64,000 nt of DNA from Caballeronia turbans (GCA_001544655.2 FCOD02000002.1:186001-250000); one strand, 5' to 3'; counted from the first letter of the stretch, positions 17,461-26,236 are shown. Program-made: numbers and translations. The notes: a model not told the origin generated them from the sequence alone.

Positions 17461-18239
17461 CGCTGAATTCCATCGCTCGCCGCGCGCTGCCGTGGCTCGT
17501 GCCGGTGCTGATCCTGATCGCATGGGAAAGCGCCGCGCGCACGGGCGGGCTGTCATCGCGCGTGCTGCCCGAGCCGCTCGCGGTGGTGAAGGCGGCGTGG
17601 TCTCTGATCGAATCGGGCGACCTGTGGGCCAATGTCAAGGTCAGCGCGGGCCGCGCGCTCGCGGGCTTCGCGATGGGCGGCGGCATCGGCTTCGTGCTCG
17701 GTCTGGCGACCGGTCTCTTCAAGCCCGCCGAGGTCGCGCTCGACTCGACCGTGCAGATGATCCGCAACATCCCCGCGCTCGCGATGATTCCGCTCCTGAT
17801 CCTGTGGTTCGGCATCGGCGAGGAAGCCAAGCTCGTGCTGGTCGCGCTGGGCGTGTTTTTTCCGGTCTACGTCAACACGTATCACGGCATCCGCTCGGTC
17901 GATCGCGATCTGATCGAGATGGCGAAGAGCTACGGGTTGTCCGGCTTCGCGCTGTATCGGCATGTGATCCTGCCGGGCGCATTGCCGTCGATTCTCGTCG
18001 GCGTGCGCTTCGCATTCGGCCTCATGTGGGTGATGCTGATCGTCGCCGAGACGATTTCCGCGCAATCGGGCATCGGCTACATGACGATGAACGCCCGCGA
18101 GTTCCTGCAAACCGATATCGTCGTGGTCGGCATTCTGCTCTATGCGCTGCTCGGCAAGGTCGCCGACATGGCCGCGCGTGCGATCGAACGCGCGACGCTG
18201 CGCTGGCATCCGGCCTATCAAACGAAGGCGCAATCATGA
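17457..18239 (+). CDS. ssuC: Sulfonate ABC transporter permease SsuC
   Basis: This 260-residue inner-membrane protein has about six membrane helices and the BPD_transp_1 coupling loop '[26 protein letters not shown]' (in part; EAA motif) near residues 155-185. '[16 protein letters not shown]' is typical of the SsuC/TauC group. The start overlaps the end of ssuD and the stop overlaps the start of ssuB, both by four bases, so the three genes are translationally coupled. Confidence 0.93.
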   Translation: MTLNSIARRALPWLVPVLILIAWESAARTGGLSSRVLPEPLAVVKAAWSLIESGDLWANVKVSAGRALAGFAMGGGIGFVLGLATGLFKPAEVALDSTVQMIRNIPALAMIPLLILWFGIGEEAKLVLVALGVFFPVYVNTYHGIRSVDRDLIEMAKSYGLSGFALYRHVILPGALPSILVGVRFAFGLMWVMLIVAETISAQSGIGYMTMNAREFLQTDIVVVGILLYALLGKVADMAARAIERATLRWHPAYQTKAQS

Positions 18240-19036
18240 ATCTCATCGACATCGACACACTGGCGCCTGCGTTCAGGCGCGTCGACACGCAAACGCCGCA
18301 CGCACGCGCGCCATTCGCGGGGCGCGACCTCGCCGTCTCGCTGCGTGGCGTGGAGAAGCGCTTCGGCGAGCGCCGCGTGCTGGATCAACTGGATTTCTCG
18401 ATCGAGCGCGGCAGCTTTGTGTCGATCGTCGGGCGCAGCGGCTGCGGCAAGTCGACCTTGCTGCGGCTCGTCGCCGGTCTCGATCGGGCGACGGCCGGCG
18501 TCGTGCAGCGCCATGCACCGGCGGCGGCGCGCGAACTGCAAGTGCGCATCATGTTTCAGGATGCGCGCCTCTTGCCGTGGAAGAGCGTGCTCGACAACGT
18601 GATGATCGGATTGCCGCGCAGCAAGCGCGATGACGCCCGCGCGACGCTCGCCGAAGTGGGTCTCGCCGAGCGAGAGAAGGACTGGCCGTCGCGACTGTCG
18701 GGCGGGCAGCGTCAGCGTGTGGCGCTCGCGCGGGCGCTCGTGCATCGGCCTGATCTGCTTCTGCTCGATGAGCCGCTCGGCGCGCTCGATGCGTTGACGC
18801 GCATCGAGATGCAGGGGCTGATCGAGCGCCTGTGGCGCGAGCACAAGTTCACCGCGTTGCTCGTGACGCACGATGTGCAGGAGGCGGTGTCGCTCGGCGA
18901 TCGCATCGTGCTGATCGATGCAGGGCGCATCACGCTCGATACGGCGGTGTCGTTGCAAAGGCCGCGCACGCGCACGGCGCCCGGCTTCGCCGAACTGGAA
19001 GAGCAGGTGCTTTCGCGCGTGCTTCAACGTAGCTGA
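18236..19036 (+). CDS. ssuB: Sulfonate ABC transporter ATPase SsuB
   Basis: The 266-residue ATPase has Walker A 'GRSGCGKST' (66-74), Q-loop '[13 protein letters not shown]', signature 'LSGGQRQRV' (about 154-162) and Walker B '[12 protein letters not shown]' (about 174-185), then the H-loop 'LVTHDVQEA'. It energises uptake through SsuC. About 30 residues precede the ATPase fold, as in other SsuB proteins. The ATG at 18236 overlaps the ssuC stop; the open frame extends upstream only as a shadow of ssuC. Confidence 0.93.
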   Translation: MNLIDIDTLAPAFRRVDTQTPHARAPFAGRDLAVSLRGVEKRFGERRVLDQLDFSIERGSFVSIVGRSGCGKSTLLRLVAGLDRATAGVVQRHAPAAARELQVRIMFQDARLLPWKSVLDNVMIGLPRSKRDDARATLAEVGLAEREKDWPSRLSGGQRQRVALARALVHRPDLLLLDEPLGALDALTRIEMQGLIERLWREHKFTALLVTHDVQEAVSLGDRIVLIDAGRITLDTAVSLQRPRTRTAPGFAELEEQVLSRVLQRS

Positions 19037-19072
19037 CCGTGCGGTGCGCGCTTTGCGCGAGCGCGGGCCGCA

Positions 19073-19546
19073 CTATGCATCCAGCGGCACCGCGCTGACG
19101 CACTTCAATTCGTCGAGACACACGCTCGACTTCACACCGCTCACGCCGGGAATGCGCATCAGCGTGTCGAGCAGAAACTCCGACAGGCCCTTCAGGTCCC
19201 GCGCGATCACCTTCAGCATGTAATCGATATCGCCGGTCACGGCGAAGCATTCCTGTATCTCCGCGAGCTTGCCCACGACGCTCTTGAATTTCGCCAGATC
19301 GCGCACGTGGCCGCGCTCCATCGTCACCTGGATGAAGGCCACCACGCCGAAGCCGAGCACCTGCGCATCGAGCCGCGTCTCGTAGCCCTTGATGACGCTC
19401 AGTTCCTCCAGCCTCCGATGACGCCGCAGCGTCTGCGCGGGCGACAGATTGATCGCTTCCGCCAGCTCGAGATTGGAAATGCGGCCGCGAGACTGCAGAA
19501 TCCCGAGCAAACGCAGGTCGATACGATCGAACTCGATAGTCTGCAA
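19073..19546 (-). CDS. Lrp/AsnC-family regulator
   Basis: The 157-residue protein begins at a TTG (19546) preceded by AGGAG; no ATG lies early enough to keep the DNA-binding helix. It has the typical start 'DRIDLRLLGILQSRGRIS', helix-turn-helix 'NLELAEAINLSPAQTLRRHRRLEELSVI' (in part), and the RAM ligand domain from about 70 with 'FAVTGDIDYMLKVIARDLKGL'. It is divergent from an aromatic amino acid permease gene across 178 AT-richer bases and probably controls that gene and itself in response to an amino acid. Confidence 0.88.
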   Translation of the reverse strand: MQTIEFDRIDLRLLGILQSRGRISNLELAEAINLSPAQTLRRHRRLEELSVIKGYETRLDAQVLGFGVVAFIQVTMERGHVRDLAKFKSVVGKLAEIQECFAVTGDIDYMLKVIARDLKGLSEFLLDTLMRIPGVSGVKSSVCLDELKCVSAVPLDA

Positions 19547-19724
19547 TTTTCTTTCTCCTATATCCTCAATGACGAAATCCGGATGCGGAAACTAGGGTTT
19601 GTCTGCGCGTCGTAGGAAATCATATTGTGGCGTAACAAATTTACACTGATTCCCCTAAATCGAGCGGGGACGTCCGAGGTCGGAGGCGTCCGGAATTCAC
19701 CGCAGCACACAAGGAGAGAGACAC

Positions 19725-21098
19725 GTGGCACATGAGGGAAAAGGCACGCTCAAGCGCGGCCTGAAGAACCGTCACATTCAGCTGATCGCGCTGGGCGGCG
19801 CGATCGGGACCGGGCTGTTTCTCGGCATTGCGCAGACGATCAAATCGGCGGGACCGTCGGTGTTGCTCGGCTACGCGATCGCGGGCATCGTCGCATTTTT
19901 CATCATGCGTCAGCTCGGCGAGATGGTCGTCGACGAGCCGGTTGCGGGTTCGTTCAGCCACTTCGCGGACAAGTACTGCGGGCAATACGCGGGCTTTCTG
20001 TCGGGCTGGAATTACTGGGTGCTCTACATTCTCGTGTCGATGGCCGAGCTTTCGGCCGTCGGCATCTATGTGCAGTACTGGTGGCCGGGCATCCCGACGT
20101 GGGTATCCGCGCTCGTGTGTTTCTGCTTGATCAACGCGATCAATCTCACGAGCGTGAAGTCGTATGGCGAGCTGGAGTTCTGGTTCGCGATCGTGAAGGT
20201 GGTCGCGATCGTCGGCATGATCGGCTTTGGCGGCTATCTGCTCGTCTCGGGCAGTGCGGGACCGGAAGCGAGCGTCACGAACCTGTGGCGTCATGGCGGC
20301 TTCTTCCCGAACGGCGTCTCCGGTCTCGTGATGGCGATGGCCGTCATCATGTTCTCGTTCGGCGGGCTGGAGCTCGTGGGCATCACCGCGGCTGAAGCGG
20401 ATGACCCCACGCACACCATTCCGCGCGCGACCAATCAGTTGATCTACCGCATTCTGATTTTTTACGTGGGCGCGCTCGGCGTGTTGCTTTCGCTGTATCC
20501 GTGGCAGAAGGTCGTGACGGGCGGCAGCCCGTTCGTGCTGATCTTTCATGCGATGAACAGCAACTTCGTCGCGCATGTGCTCAATGCGGTGGTGCTCACG
20601 GCGGCGCTGTCCGTCTATAACAGCGGCGTGTACTGCAACAGCCGTATGCTCTACGGTCTCGCGCAGCAAGGCAACGCGCCGCGCGCGCTGCTCAAGGTGA
20701 ACAAGCGCGGCATTCCGCTGATCGCGCTCGGCGTTTCCGCCATCGCGACGGCCGCGTGCGTGCTCATCAACTACCTGATGCCCGGCAAGGCGTTCGAGTT
20801 GCTGATGGGCCTCGTCGTATCGGCGCTCATCATCAACTGGGCGATGATCAGTCTTATCCATCTGCAATTCCGCCGGGCGAAGGCGCGTGCCGGTGAGACG
20901 ACGGTGTTCAAGAGCCTTGGCTATCCGCTTACAAACTATCTGTGTCTTGCGTTCCTTGGCGGCATTCTCGTGGTGATGTGCATGATTCCCGATTTGCGCA
21001 TTTCGGTGTATCTGATTCCGGTTTGGCTCGTCGTGCTGGGCGTGGGGTATGCCGTTCGCAATCGTCGTCGCGCGAGTGCGGCGTTGTCGCGCGTTTGA
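19725..21098 (+). CDS. aroP: Aromatic amino acid permease (AroP-type, APC family)
   Basis: The 457-residue permease has 12 predicted membrane helices. It starts at GTG 19725 with AAGGAGAG upstream. The opening 'GLKNRHIQLIALGGAIGTGLFLG' is the consensus amino acid permease signature of the AroP/PheP/ProY group, and 'FADKYCGQYAGFLSGWNYW' and 'MFSFGGLELVGITAAEADDP' (with the conserved Glu) support AroP/PheP. It takes up Phe, Tyr or Trp with protons. A truncated aromatic-aminotransferase start follows 11 bases after its stop, which supports an aromatic substrate. Confidence 0.82.
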   Translation: MAHEGKGTLKRGLKNRHIQLIALGGAIGTGLFLGIAQTIKSAGPSVLLGYAIAGIVAFFIMRQLGEMVVDEPVAGSFSHFADKYCGQYAGFLSGWNYWVLYILVSMAELSAVGIYVQYWWPGIPTWVSALVCFCLINAINLTSVKSYGELEFWFAIVKVVAIVGMIGFGGYLLVSGSAGPEASVTNLWRHGGFFPNGVSGLVMAMAVIMFSFGGLELVGITAAEADDPTHTIPRATNQLIYRILIFYVGALGVLLSLYPWQKVVTGGSPFVLIFHAMNSNFVAHVLNAVVLTAALSVYNSGVYCNSRMLYGLAQQGNAPRALLKVNKRGIPLIALGVSAIATAACVLINYLMPGKAFELLMGLVVSALIINWAMISLIHLQFRRAKARAGETTVFKSLGYPLTNYLCLAFLGGILVVMCMIPDLRISVYLIPVWLVVLGVGYAVRNRRRASAALSRV

Positions 21099-21109
21099 AG
21101 GGGGCCGTC

Positions 21110-21196
21110 ATGTTCGAACACATCGAAGCCTATCCCGGCGATCGGATCCTTTCGCCGCCGGCTGCCGCGTGCCGCATGCCGGGCAGGGTAAGGTGA
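21110..21196 (+). pseudogene. 5' remnant of an aromatic/aspartate aminotransferase gene
   Basis: An ATG with AGGGGG upstream opens a 28-codon frame reading 'MFEHIEAYPGDRILS', which matches the N-terminus of class I aspartate/tyrosine aminotransferases (family pattern MFxxIxAYPGDPIL). After about 15 codons the similarity stops and the frame ends at 21196. It lies directly behind aroP, where an aromatic aminotransferase would make sense. The rest of the gene is absent and a 128-bp hairpin follows. I read it as a deletion scar. Chance similarity over 15 residues is the alternative. Confidence 0.5.
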
Positions 21197-21237
21197 ATCG
21201 GCATGCGGGGAAGGAAGACTTCGCATGCAGCGCGTAG

Positions 21238-21365
21238 TTTCGATACGCTTCGGGTTTTCGCCGGATCCCGTTTTGTTTGTGGTTTATTAGCGTTGCCCCG
21301 CATAGGGCAACGCTAATAAACCAACACCAATACGGGATCCGGCGAAAACCGGAAGCGCGTCGAAG
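21238..21365. repeat. Very long imperfect palindrome (two ~61-bp arms, 6-base loop)
   Basis: The left arm (21238-21298) and right arm (21305-21365) are inverted copies with loop CGCATA. The outer GGTTTTCGCCGGATCCCGT and inner GGTTTATTAGCGTTGCCC blocks pair without mismatch; the bases between them, and the outer ends, hold about eight differences. It lies between convergent aroP and benE and can serve as a bidirectional terminator. It is far longer than needed for that and has the form of two head-to-head copies of one repeat unit. Confidence 0.8.
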
Positions 21366-21389
21366 AACCCGCCAATCCCTAACACGGCT

Positions 21390-22595
21390 CTAGCTCTTCT
21401 CTTTCGCGCTCCCGAGAACCAAATGCGCGAGCGTCCCCAACACAATGCCCCAGAACGCCGACCCCAGCCCCAGAAAACTCATATTCGAAGCCGTCGCGAG
21501 AAACGTAATGAACGACGCTTCGCGATGCGCCTCATCCTTCACCAGCCCGACGACATTGGCCACGATCGCACCCAGCAACGCAAGACCCGCGAGCACGGCA
21601 ACGAACGCATTCGGCAGCGCGCCGAACAGCATCACGACCGTTCCGGCGATGCATCCGCCCACGAGATAGAAGAGTCCGTTCGCGATCCCGGCGACATAGC
21701 GGCGCGCCGGGTCGCGATGCGCATCGGGTCCGGTGCACAGTGCCGCCGTGATCGCCGCGATGACGATCGTGATGCCGCCCGAGAACGCCACCAGCATCGA
21801 CGCGAGGCTCGTCGTCATGAGGACCGGCCGCGTCGGCGTGTGATAACCGGAGGCGCGCAAGATCGCGAAGCCGGGCAGGAACTGACCCGTCAGACTGACG
21901 ATGACGAGCGGCACCGCGAGACTCACGACCGACTGCCAGGTCCACGTCGGCATCATGAATACGGGGCGCGTGAGATGGAAGCTGACCGACGAAAAATGCG
22001 TCAGGCCGAGCGCCACGGCCAGCGCGACACCGGATGCCAGAACCAGAATCAGGCAATAGCGCGGCGCCCATCGGCGGAAAACGAGGAAGCTCGCCAGCAT
22101 GCCGAGCGCGAGCCAGGGCGTGACGGCAACAGACTTGAACAGGCTGGTGCCGAACTGAAACAGGATGCCCGCCATCATCGCGCAGGCGATGCCTTTCGGT
22201 ATGCGCTCGACGATCTGGTCGAACCACCTCGACACGCCGAGCACGAAGATGCATGCCCCCGCGACGAGATACGCGCCGATCGCCTCGCTCACCGGCATGC
22301 CGGGGAACAGCGTGACGAGCAAAGCCGTGCCGGGAGCGGACCAGGCCGTGATGATCGGCTGCTTCAGCCACAAGCTCAATGCGATGCCCGAGACGGCCGC
22401 GCCCATCGAAATGGACCATACCCAGGACGCGATTACATCGTTGCCGACATGCGCCGTATGCGCGGCCTGAAAGAAGATCGCGAGCGGCCCCGCATACGAG
22501 ATGATGACCGCAAGCAATCCGGCGCTCACCGCCGCCACGGACCCGCTACCCTTCGGCGCGGCCGACATCAAACCGGGTTCCGTGTCGCGCTTCAT
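21390..22595 (-). CDS. benE: Benzoate/H+ symporter BenE
   Basis: The 401-residue protein is polytopic (about 12 helices) and matches BenE: 'GPLAIFFQAAHTAHVGNDVIASWVWSISMG' (in part), 'WSAPGTALLVTLFPGMP', 'IPKGIACAMMAGILFQFG', and 'LPGFAILRASGYHTPTRPVL'. It imports benzoate and is one of two benzoate transporters here, with BenK at the other end of the cluster. It starts 17 bases after catC with AAAGGAT before the ATG, so it belongs to a catB-catC-benE transcript. Confidence 0.92.
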   Translation of the reverse strand: MKRDTEPGLMSAAPKGSGSVAAVSAGLLAVIISYAGPLAIFFQAAHTAHVGNDVIASWVWSISMGAAVSGIALSLWLKQPIITAWSAPGTALLVTLFPGMPVSEAIGAYLVAGACIFVLGVSRWFDQIVERIPKGIACAMMAGILFQFGTSLFKSVAVTPWLALGMLASFLVFRRWAPRYCLILVLASGVALAVALGLTHFSSVSFHLTRPVFMMPTWTWQSVVSLAVPLVIVSLTGQFLPGFAILRASGYHTPTRPVLMTTSLASMLVAFSGGITIVIAAITAALCTGPDAHRDPARRYVAGIANGLFYLVGGCIAGTVVMLFGALPNAFVAVLAGLALLGAIVANVVGLVKDEAHREASFITFLATASNMSFLGLGSAFWGIVLGTLAHLVLGSAKEKS

Positions 22596-22612
22596 GAAAT
22601 CCTTTCGCCGAT

Positions 22613-22891
22613 TCAGCGGATGGACGAAGGATGACGCGCGAGCGCGGTCACTTTCATCGTCATATACGCAAACAAGGGCAGGCCCGAGAGGATGGTGTGC
22701 AGTTCATCGTGCGAATCGACATCGAAGACGCTGTAGTTCGCATACTCGCCGACGATGCGATGCAACTGCTGCCATTTGCCTTGCCGTTGCAGTTCCTGAG
22801 AGTACTCCTTCTCGCGCGCCTTGATTTCATCGGCCTTCGCGGCGGGCATGTCGTGCGGCAGGTGTACGTCCATTCTTACGAGATAAAGCAT
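22613..22891 (-). CDS. catC: Muconolactone delta-isomerase CatC
   Basis: At 92 residues it has the usual size. 'MLYLVRMDVHLPHDMPAAKADEIKAREKEYSQELQRQGKW' (in part), 'LHRIVGEYANYSVFDVDSHDELHTILSGLPLFAYM' (in part) are diagnostic for this ferredoxin-like decameric enzyme. It turns (+)-muconolactone into 3-oxoadipate enol-lactone, the third enzyme from catechol. It starts 33 bases after catB. Confidence 0.96.
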   Translation of the reverse strand: MLYLVRMDVHLPHDMPAAKADEIKAREKEYSQELQRQGKWQQLHRIVGEYANYSVFDVDSHDELHTILSGLPLFAYMTMKVTALARHPSSIR

Positions 22892-22924
22892 GTCGTCCTC
22901 GGATCAGGTGTTGAGTGTGAGCGT

Positions 22925-24052
22925 TCAGGCGCGTTTGTCGCGGCGATAGAACGCGAGCTTTTCTTCATCGATCTGCAGACCGAGGCCCGGGCCTTCCGGC
23001 ATGTGCAGGTCGAAGTCGCGATATTGCGGGCGCGCCGTGACGATGTCGTCCTTCAACAGCAGCGGCCCGAACAGCTCGGTGCCCCATGCGAGTTGCGGTA
23101 GCGCGCTGAAGCCATGCGCCGATGCAATCGAGCCGATGCTGCCTTCGAGCATCGTGCCGCCGTAAAGCGACACGCCCGCCGCATCGGCGATGGCGGCCGT
23201 GCGCATCATCCCGTAGATGCCGCCCGACTTCGCGATCTTCAGCGCGAACACGTCGGCGCATGCATGACGCACGAGTTCGAGCGCGTCTTCCGGTCCCGTC
23301 ACCGCTTCGTCGGCCATGATCGGCACGATGAAACGCGCCGCGAGCCGCGCGAGCGCTCCGCGCTGCTCGCGCGGAGTCGGCTGCTCGATGAGATCGATGC
23401 CGGCCGCTTCCAGCGCTTCGATGCCGAGCGCCGCATCGGTTTCGCTCCAGGCCTGGTTCACATCGACAGTGACCTTGGCGCGGTCGCCGAGCGCGGCCTT
23501 GATCTTCGCTACATGCGCGACGTCATCGCGAACGCTGCGCCGGCCGATCTTCAGCTTGAACGTGTTGTGACGACGTTCGGCCAGCAACATTTGCGCTTCT
23601 TCGATATCGCGCTGGGTATCGCCGCTCGCGAGCGTCCAGAGCACGGGCAGCGTCTTGCGGACCGCGCCGCCGAGCAGTTCGGCTATCGGCACGCTCAGGC
23701 GCTTGCCCTGCGCATCGAGCAGCGCGGTTTCGATCGCGGACTTCGCGAAGCGGTTGCCGCGCGCGACCTTGTTCAGCCTGAGCATCGCGCCGTTGATGTT
23801 GGTCGCATCCTGTCCGACGAGCGCCGGCGCGAGATAAGTATCGATGGTCAGCTTGATGCCTTCGGGACTTTCATCGCCGTAAGACAGGCCGCCGATCGTC
23901 GTGGCTTCGCCAAGGCCCTCGATGCCGTCGCTCGTGCGCAGACGGACGATGACGAGGGTCTGGTGCTGCATCGTCGCCATTGCGAGTTGATGCGCGCGAA
24001 TGGTCGGGAGGTCAACCAGGATCGCTTCGACGGAAGTTATTTGGGCGTTCAT
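22925..24052 (-). CDS. catB: Muconate cycloisomerase CatB
   Basis: The 375-residue enzyme belongs to the enolase superfamily. It converts cis,cis-muconate to (+)-muconolactone. Visible catalytic residues are the Lys pair in 'FKLKIG' (167 and 169), metal ligands Asp197, Glu223 ('LIEQP') and Asp248 ('ADEA'), and Lys272 in 'LKIAKSGG'. I chose the ATG at 24052; the frame stays open to 24136 but that part covers the CatR box. The gene is the first of catB-catC-benE. Confidence 0.95.
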   Translation of the reverse strand: MNAQITSVEAILVDLPTIRAHQLAMATMQHQTLVIVRLRTSDGIEGLGEATTIGGLSYGDESPEGIKLTIDTYLAPALVGQDATNINGAMLRLNKVARGNRFAKSAIETALLDAQGKRLSVPIAELLGGAVRKTLPVLWTLASGDTQRDIEEAQMLLAERRHNTFKLKIGRRSVRDDVAHVAKIKAALGDRAKVTVDVNQAWSETDAALGIEALEAAGIDLIEQPTPREQRGALARLAARFIVPIMADEAVTGPEDALELVRHACADVFALKIAKSGGIYGMMRTAAIADAAGVSLYGGTMLEGSIGSIASAHGFSALPQLAWGTELFGPLLLKDDIVTARPQYRDFDLHMPEGPGLGLQIDEEKLAFYRRDKRA

Positions 24053-24134
24053 ACCTGAAATGTCGGAATGGAAGGGTTGATGGAGTATTGCGCGCCCGTT
24101 TGCCGCCTGTCCAACACCGTTGACGTCTAGTGCC

Positions 24135-24149
24135 ATACCCCCGAGGTAT
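24135..24149. promoter_or_regulatory. CatR/CatM-type operator upstream of catB
   Basis: ATACCCCCGAGGTAT is a perfect match to ATAC-N7-GTAT, the consensus established for the CatM and BenM regulators of Acinetobacter. It is symmetric beyond the consensus (CATACC-N5-GGTATG). Its 3' end is 83 bases before the catB ATG, and it lies just beyond the catR stop codon. Confidence 0.7.
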
Positions 24150-24157
24150 GACGCGCG

Positions 24158-25081
24158 TCATCGCCCCCGATCTGTGCGCGGCGTATAGACGATCCGCTCC
24201 TCCTCGTACAGCCGGTAGATGAGTTCGAGCATTTCCTTGATGTCGCGCGACTCGTCGAGCGCGCGCATGCTCATGATGATGGGCGACACGAGCGTCGGGT
24301 CGTCCAGTTCCTTGTAGCTCACGTCGTCGCGTTTCAGGCCGTAGACGCTGCTCGGCACGACGGAAATGCCTTCGCCCGCCGCGACGAGCCCGAGCGCGAT
24401 CTGCAACTCGCGCACTTCATAGATCTTGCGCGGCGCGAGTGCGCGGTCCTGGAAGGCGGAGAGCACCTGATCCGCATAACTGGGGCGCGGCGCCTTCGGG
24501 AAGATGATCAGCGTCTCGTTGACGAGATCGCGCAGCGACAGCACGGGCTTCGCGAGCGAGAGCGGATGGCCGACCGGCAGCGCGACGATCATCTGCTCCT
24601 CGCGCAGAATCACGCGGCGGATGTTCGCATCCTCATGCCGAATGCGGCCGAAGCCCACATCGATGCGGCCGTCCTTGAGCGCGCGGATCTGGTCCATCGT
24701 CGACATTTCGTGAAGACTGAGCTCGACGGTGGCGTTCTCGTCCCTAAAGCGCCGGATGATCTTCGGCAGCATCCCGTACAAGGTCGAGCCCACGAAACCC
24801 ACCGACAGACTCCGTTCGATATTGCCCACGCGACGCGTCATCGATTCGAGCTCCGCGGTCTGCGCGAGCAGCTGCACCGCGTGCGAATAGAAGAACTTGC
24901 CCGTCTCCGTGAGCTTGAGCGGGCGCGAGTTGCGTTCGAACAGTTGCACGCCTAGCGTCTCTTCGAGTTGCTGTATCTGACGGCTCAAAGGGGGCTGGGC
25001 GATATGCAGCCGCTGCGCGGCGCGCGTGAAATTCCGTTCTTCTGCCACCGCTACGAAATAGCGGAGATGTCGCAGCTCCAT
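24158..25081 (-). CDS. catR: LysR-type regulator CatR (CatM/BenM type)
   Basis: The 307-residue protein opens 'MELRHLRYFVAVAEERNFTRAAQRLHIAQPPLSRQI' (in part), very close to BenM/CatM/CatR. The effector domain has 'IDVGFGRI' and 'REEQMIVALPVGHPL', and the stretch 'EVRELQIALGLVAAGEGISVVPSSV' (in part) that is nearly invariant in CatM-type proteins. It should activate the cat and ben genes with cis,cis-muconate (and perhaps benzoate). Its Shine-Dalgarno AGGAGG lies inside one of its own candidate operators, which suggests autorepression. No second ben regulator (BenM or BenR) is present in the window. Confidence 0.92.
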   Translation of the reverse strand: MELRHLRYFVAVAEERNFTRAAQRLHIAQPPLSRQIQQLEETLGVQLFERNSRPLKLTETGKFFYSHAVQLLAQTAELESMTRRVGNIERSLSVGFVGSTLYGMLPKIIRRFRDENATVELSLHEMSTMDQIRALKDGRIDVGFGRIRHEDANIRRVILREEQMIVALPVGHPLSLAKPVLSLRDLVNETLIIFPKAPRPSYADQVLSAFQDRALAPRKIYEVRELQIALGLVAAGEGISVVPSSVYGLKRDDVSYKELDDPTLVSPIIMSMRALDESRDIKEMLELIYRLYEEERIVYTPRTDRGR

Positions 25082-25085
25082 CTCT

Positions 25086-25195
25086 ATACCTCCTGGATAT
25101 GGCCCAATACTAAATCAGTGTTGGACTGGCCTTCTTTAGGTCCATTATCCTGCCTTCACGCTCTGTTTCAACACCCGACTATACCTTCCGAGCAT
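25086..25195. promoter_or_regulatory. catR-catA control region with three CatR-type boxes
   Basis: Three near matches to ATAC-N7-GTAT lie here: ATAC-N7-ATAT at 25086-25100, ATAC-N7-GTGT at 25107-25121 and ATAC-N7-GCAT at 25181-25195. The first two are 21 bases apart centre to centre, two helical turns, as expected for the recognition and activation sites of a LysR tetramer. The first box covers the catR ribosome-binding site. Confidence 0.6.
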
Positions 25196-25258
25196 ATCTA
25201 CACCGGTGCTGAAGCAAGGGTTAACCCCACCAGAAAATTGCGAGATTCAGGAGCAGAC

Positions 25259-26194
25259 ATGAGCATCGAAGTGTTCGATACGAAGGAAGTGCAGGAACTG
25301 TTGAAGGCCGCTGCCAATCTCGGGAGTCAGGACGGCAGCGCTCGCGCCAAAGAGATTACGCATCGCCTGTTGAGCGACCTGTTCAAGGCCATCGACGAAC
25401 TCGACATGACGCCCGATGAAATCTGGGCTGGCGTCACTTACTTCAACAAGCTGGGTCAGGACGGCGAAGCTGCGCTGCTCGCCGCCGGCCTCGGTCTGGA
25501 AAAGTATCTGGACATCCGCATGGATGCCGAGGACCGCGAGGCCGATATCCACGGCGGCACGCCGCGCACCATCGAAGGCCCGCTGTATGTCGCCGGTGCG
25601 CCGGTGCGCGACGGCGTGTCGAAGATCGACCTCGATCCCGATGCAGACGCGGGTCCGCTCATCATTCGCGGCACCGTCACCGGCGCAAACGGCAAGCCCG
25701 TCGCGAATGCCGTGGTCGAATGCTGGCACGCCAACTCGAAGGGCTTCTATTCGCACTTCGACCCGACCGGTGCGCAGAGCGACTTCAACCTGCGCGGCGC
25801 GGTCAGGACGGGCGCCGATGGCACCTACGAATTCCGCACGCTCATGCCCGTGGGCTACGGCTGTCCGCCGCACGGCGCGACGCAGCAGCTGCTGAACGCG
25901 CTTGCGCGTCATGGCAATCGTCCCGCACACGTGCACTTCTTCGCGACCAGCGAGAACCATCGCAAGCTGACGACGCAGATCAATATCGAAGGCGATCCGC
26001 TCATCTGGGACGACTTCGCTTACGCGACTCGCGAGGAACTGGTGCCGCATGTCGTCGAAAAGACGGGCGGCACGGCGCTGGGACTCAAGTCCGACGCGTA
26101 CAAGGAAATCGTGTTCGACATTCAGTTGACGCCGCTTGTGCAGGGCAAGGACAACCAGATCGTCCATCGCCCGCGCGCCGCAGCCGCTGCGTAA
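25259..26194 (+). CDS. catA: Catechol 1,2-dioxygenase CatA
   Basis: The 311-residue intradiol dioxygenase cleaves catechol to cis,cis-muconate. The four Fe(III) ligands are visible as Tyr164 ('GFYSHFD'), Tyr200 ('VGYGCPP'), His224 and His226 ('PAHVHFF'), the same numbers as in the Acinetobacter ADP1 enzyme. The N-terminal helical dimer linker is present. I chose the ATG at 25259 with GGAG upstream; the longer open frame crosses the control region. catA heads the rightward catA-benABCD operon, an unusual order, since it is more often placed with catBC. Confidence 0.96.
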   Translation: MSIEVFDTKEVQELLKAAANLGSQDGSARAKEITHRLLSDLFKAIDELDMTPDEIWAGVTYFNKLGQDGEAALLAAGLGLEKYLDIRMDAEDREADIHGGTPRTIEGPLYVAGAPVRDGVSKIDLDPDADAGPLIIRGTVTGANGKPVANAVVECWHANSKGFYSHFDPTGAQSDFNLRGAVRTGADGTYEFRTLMPVGYGCPPHGATQQLLNALARHGNRPAHVHFFATSENHRKLTTQINIEGDPLIWDDFAYATREELVPHVVEKTGGTALGLKSDAYKEIVFDIQLTPLVQGKDNQIVHRPRAAAAA

Positions 26195-26214
26195 CAGCGC
26201 GAAGCGCGCCTGAA

Positions 26215-26236
26215 GCGGCGACAACTCTGTCGCCGC
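26215..26236 (+). promoter_or_regulatory. Hairpin between catA and benA
   Basis: GCGGCGACA (26215-26223) and TGTCGCCGC (26228-26236) form a perfect 9-bp stem with loop ACTC in the 115-base gap between catA and benA. No T-run follows. It may protect mRNA ends or partly lower readthrough, giving catA and benABC different levels. Confidence 0.45.

Noticed and set aside
24968-25258. Longer catA reading frame starting before the control region
   Set aside because: The upstream part runs through the catR start and the CatR boxes; family length and iron-ligand numbering fit the ATG at 25259.
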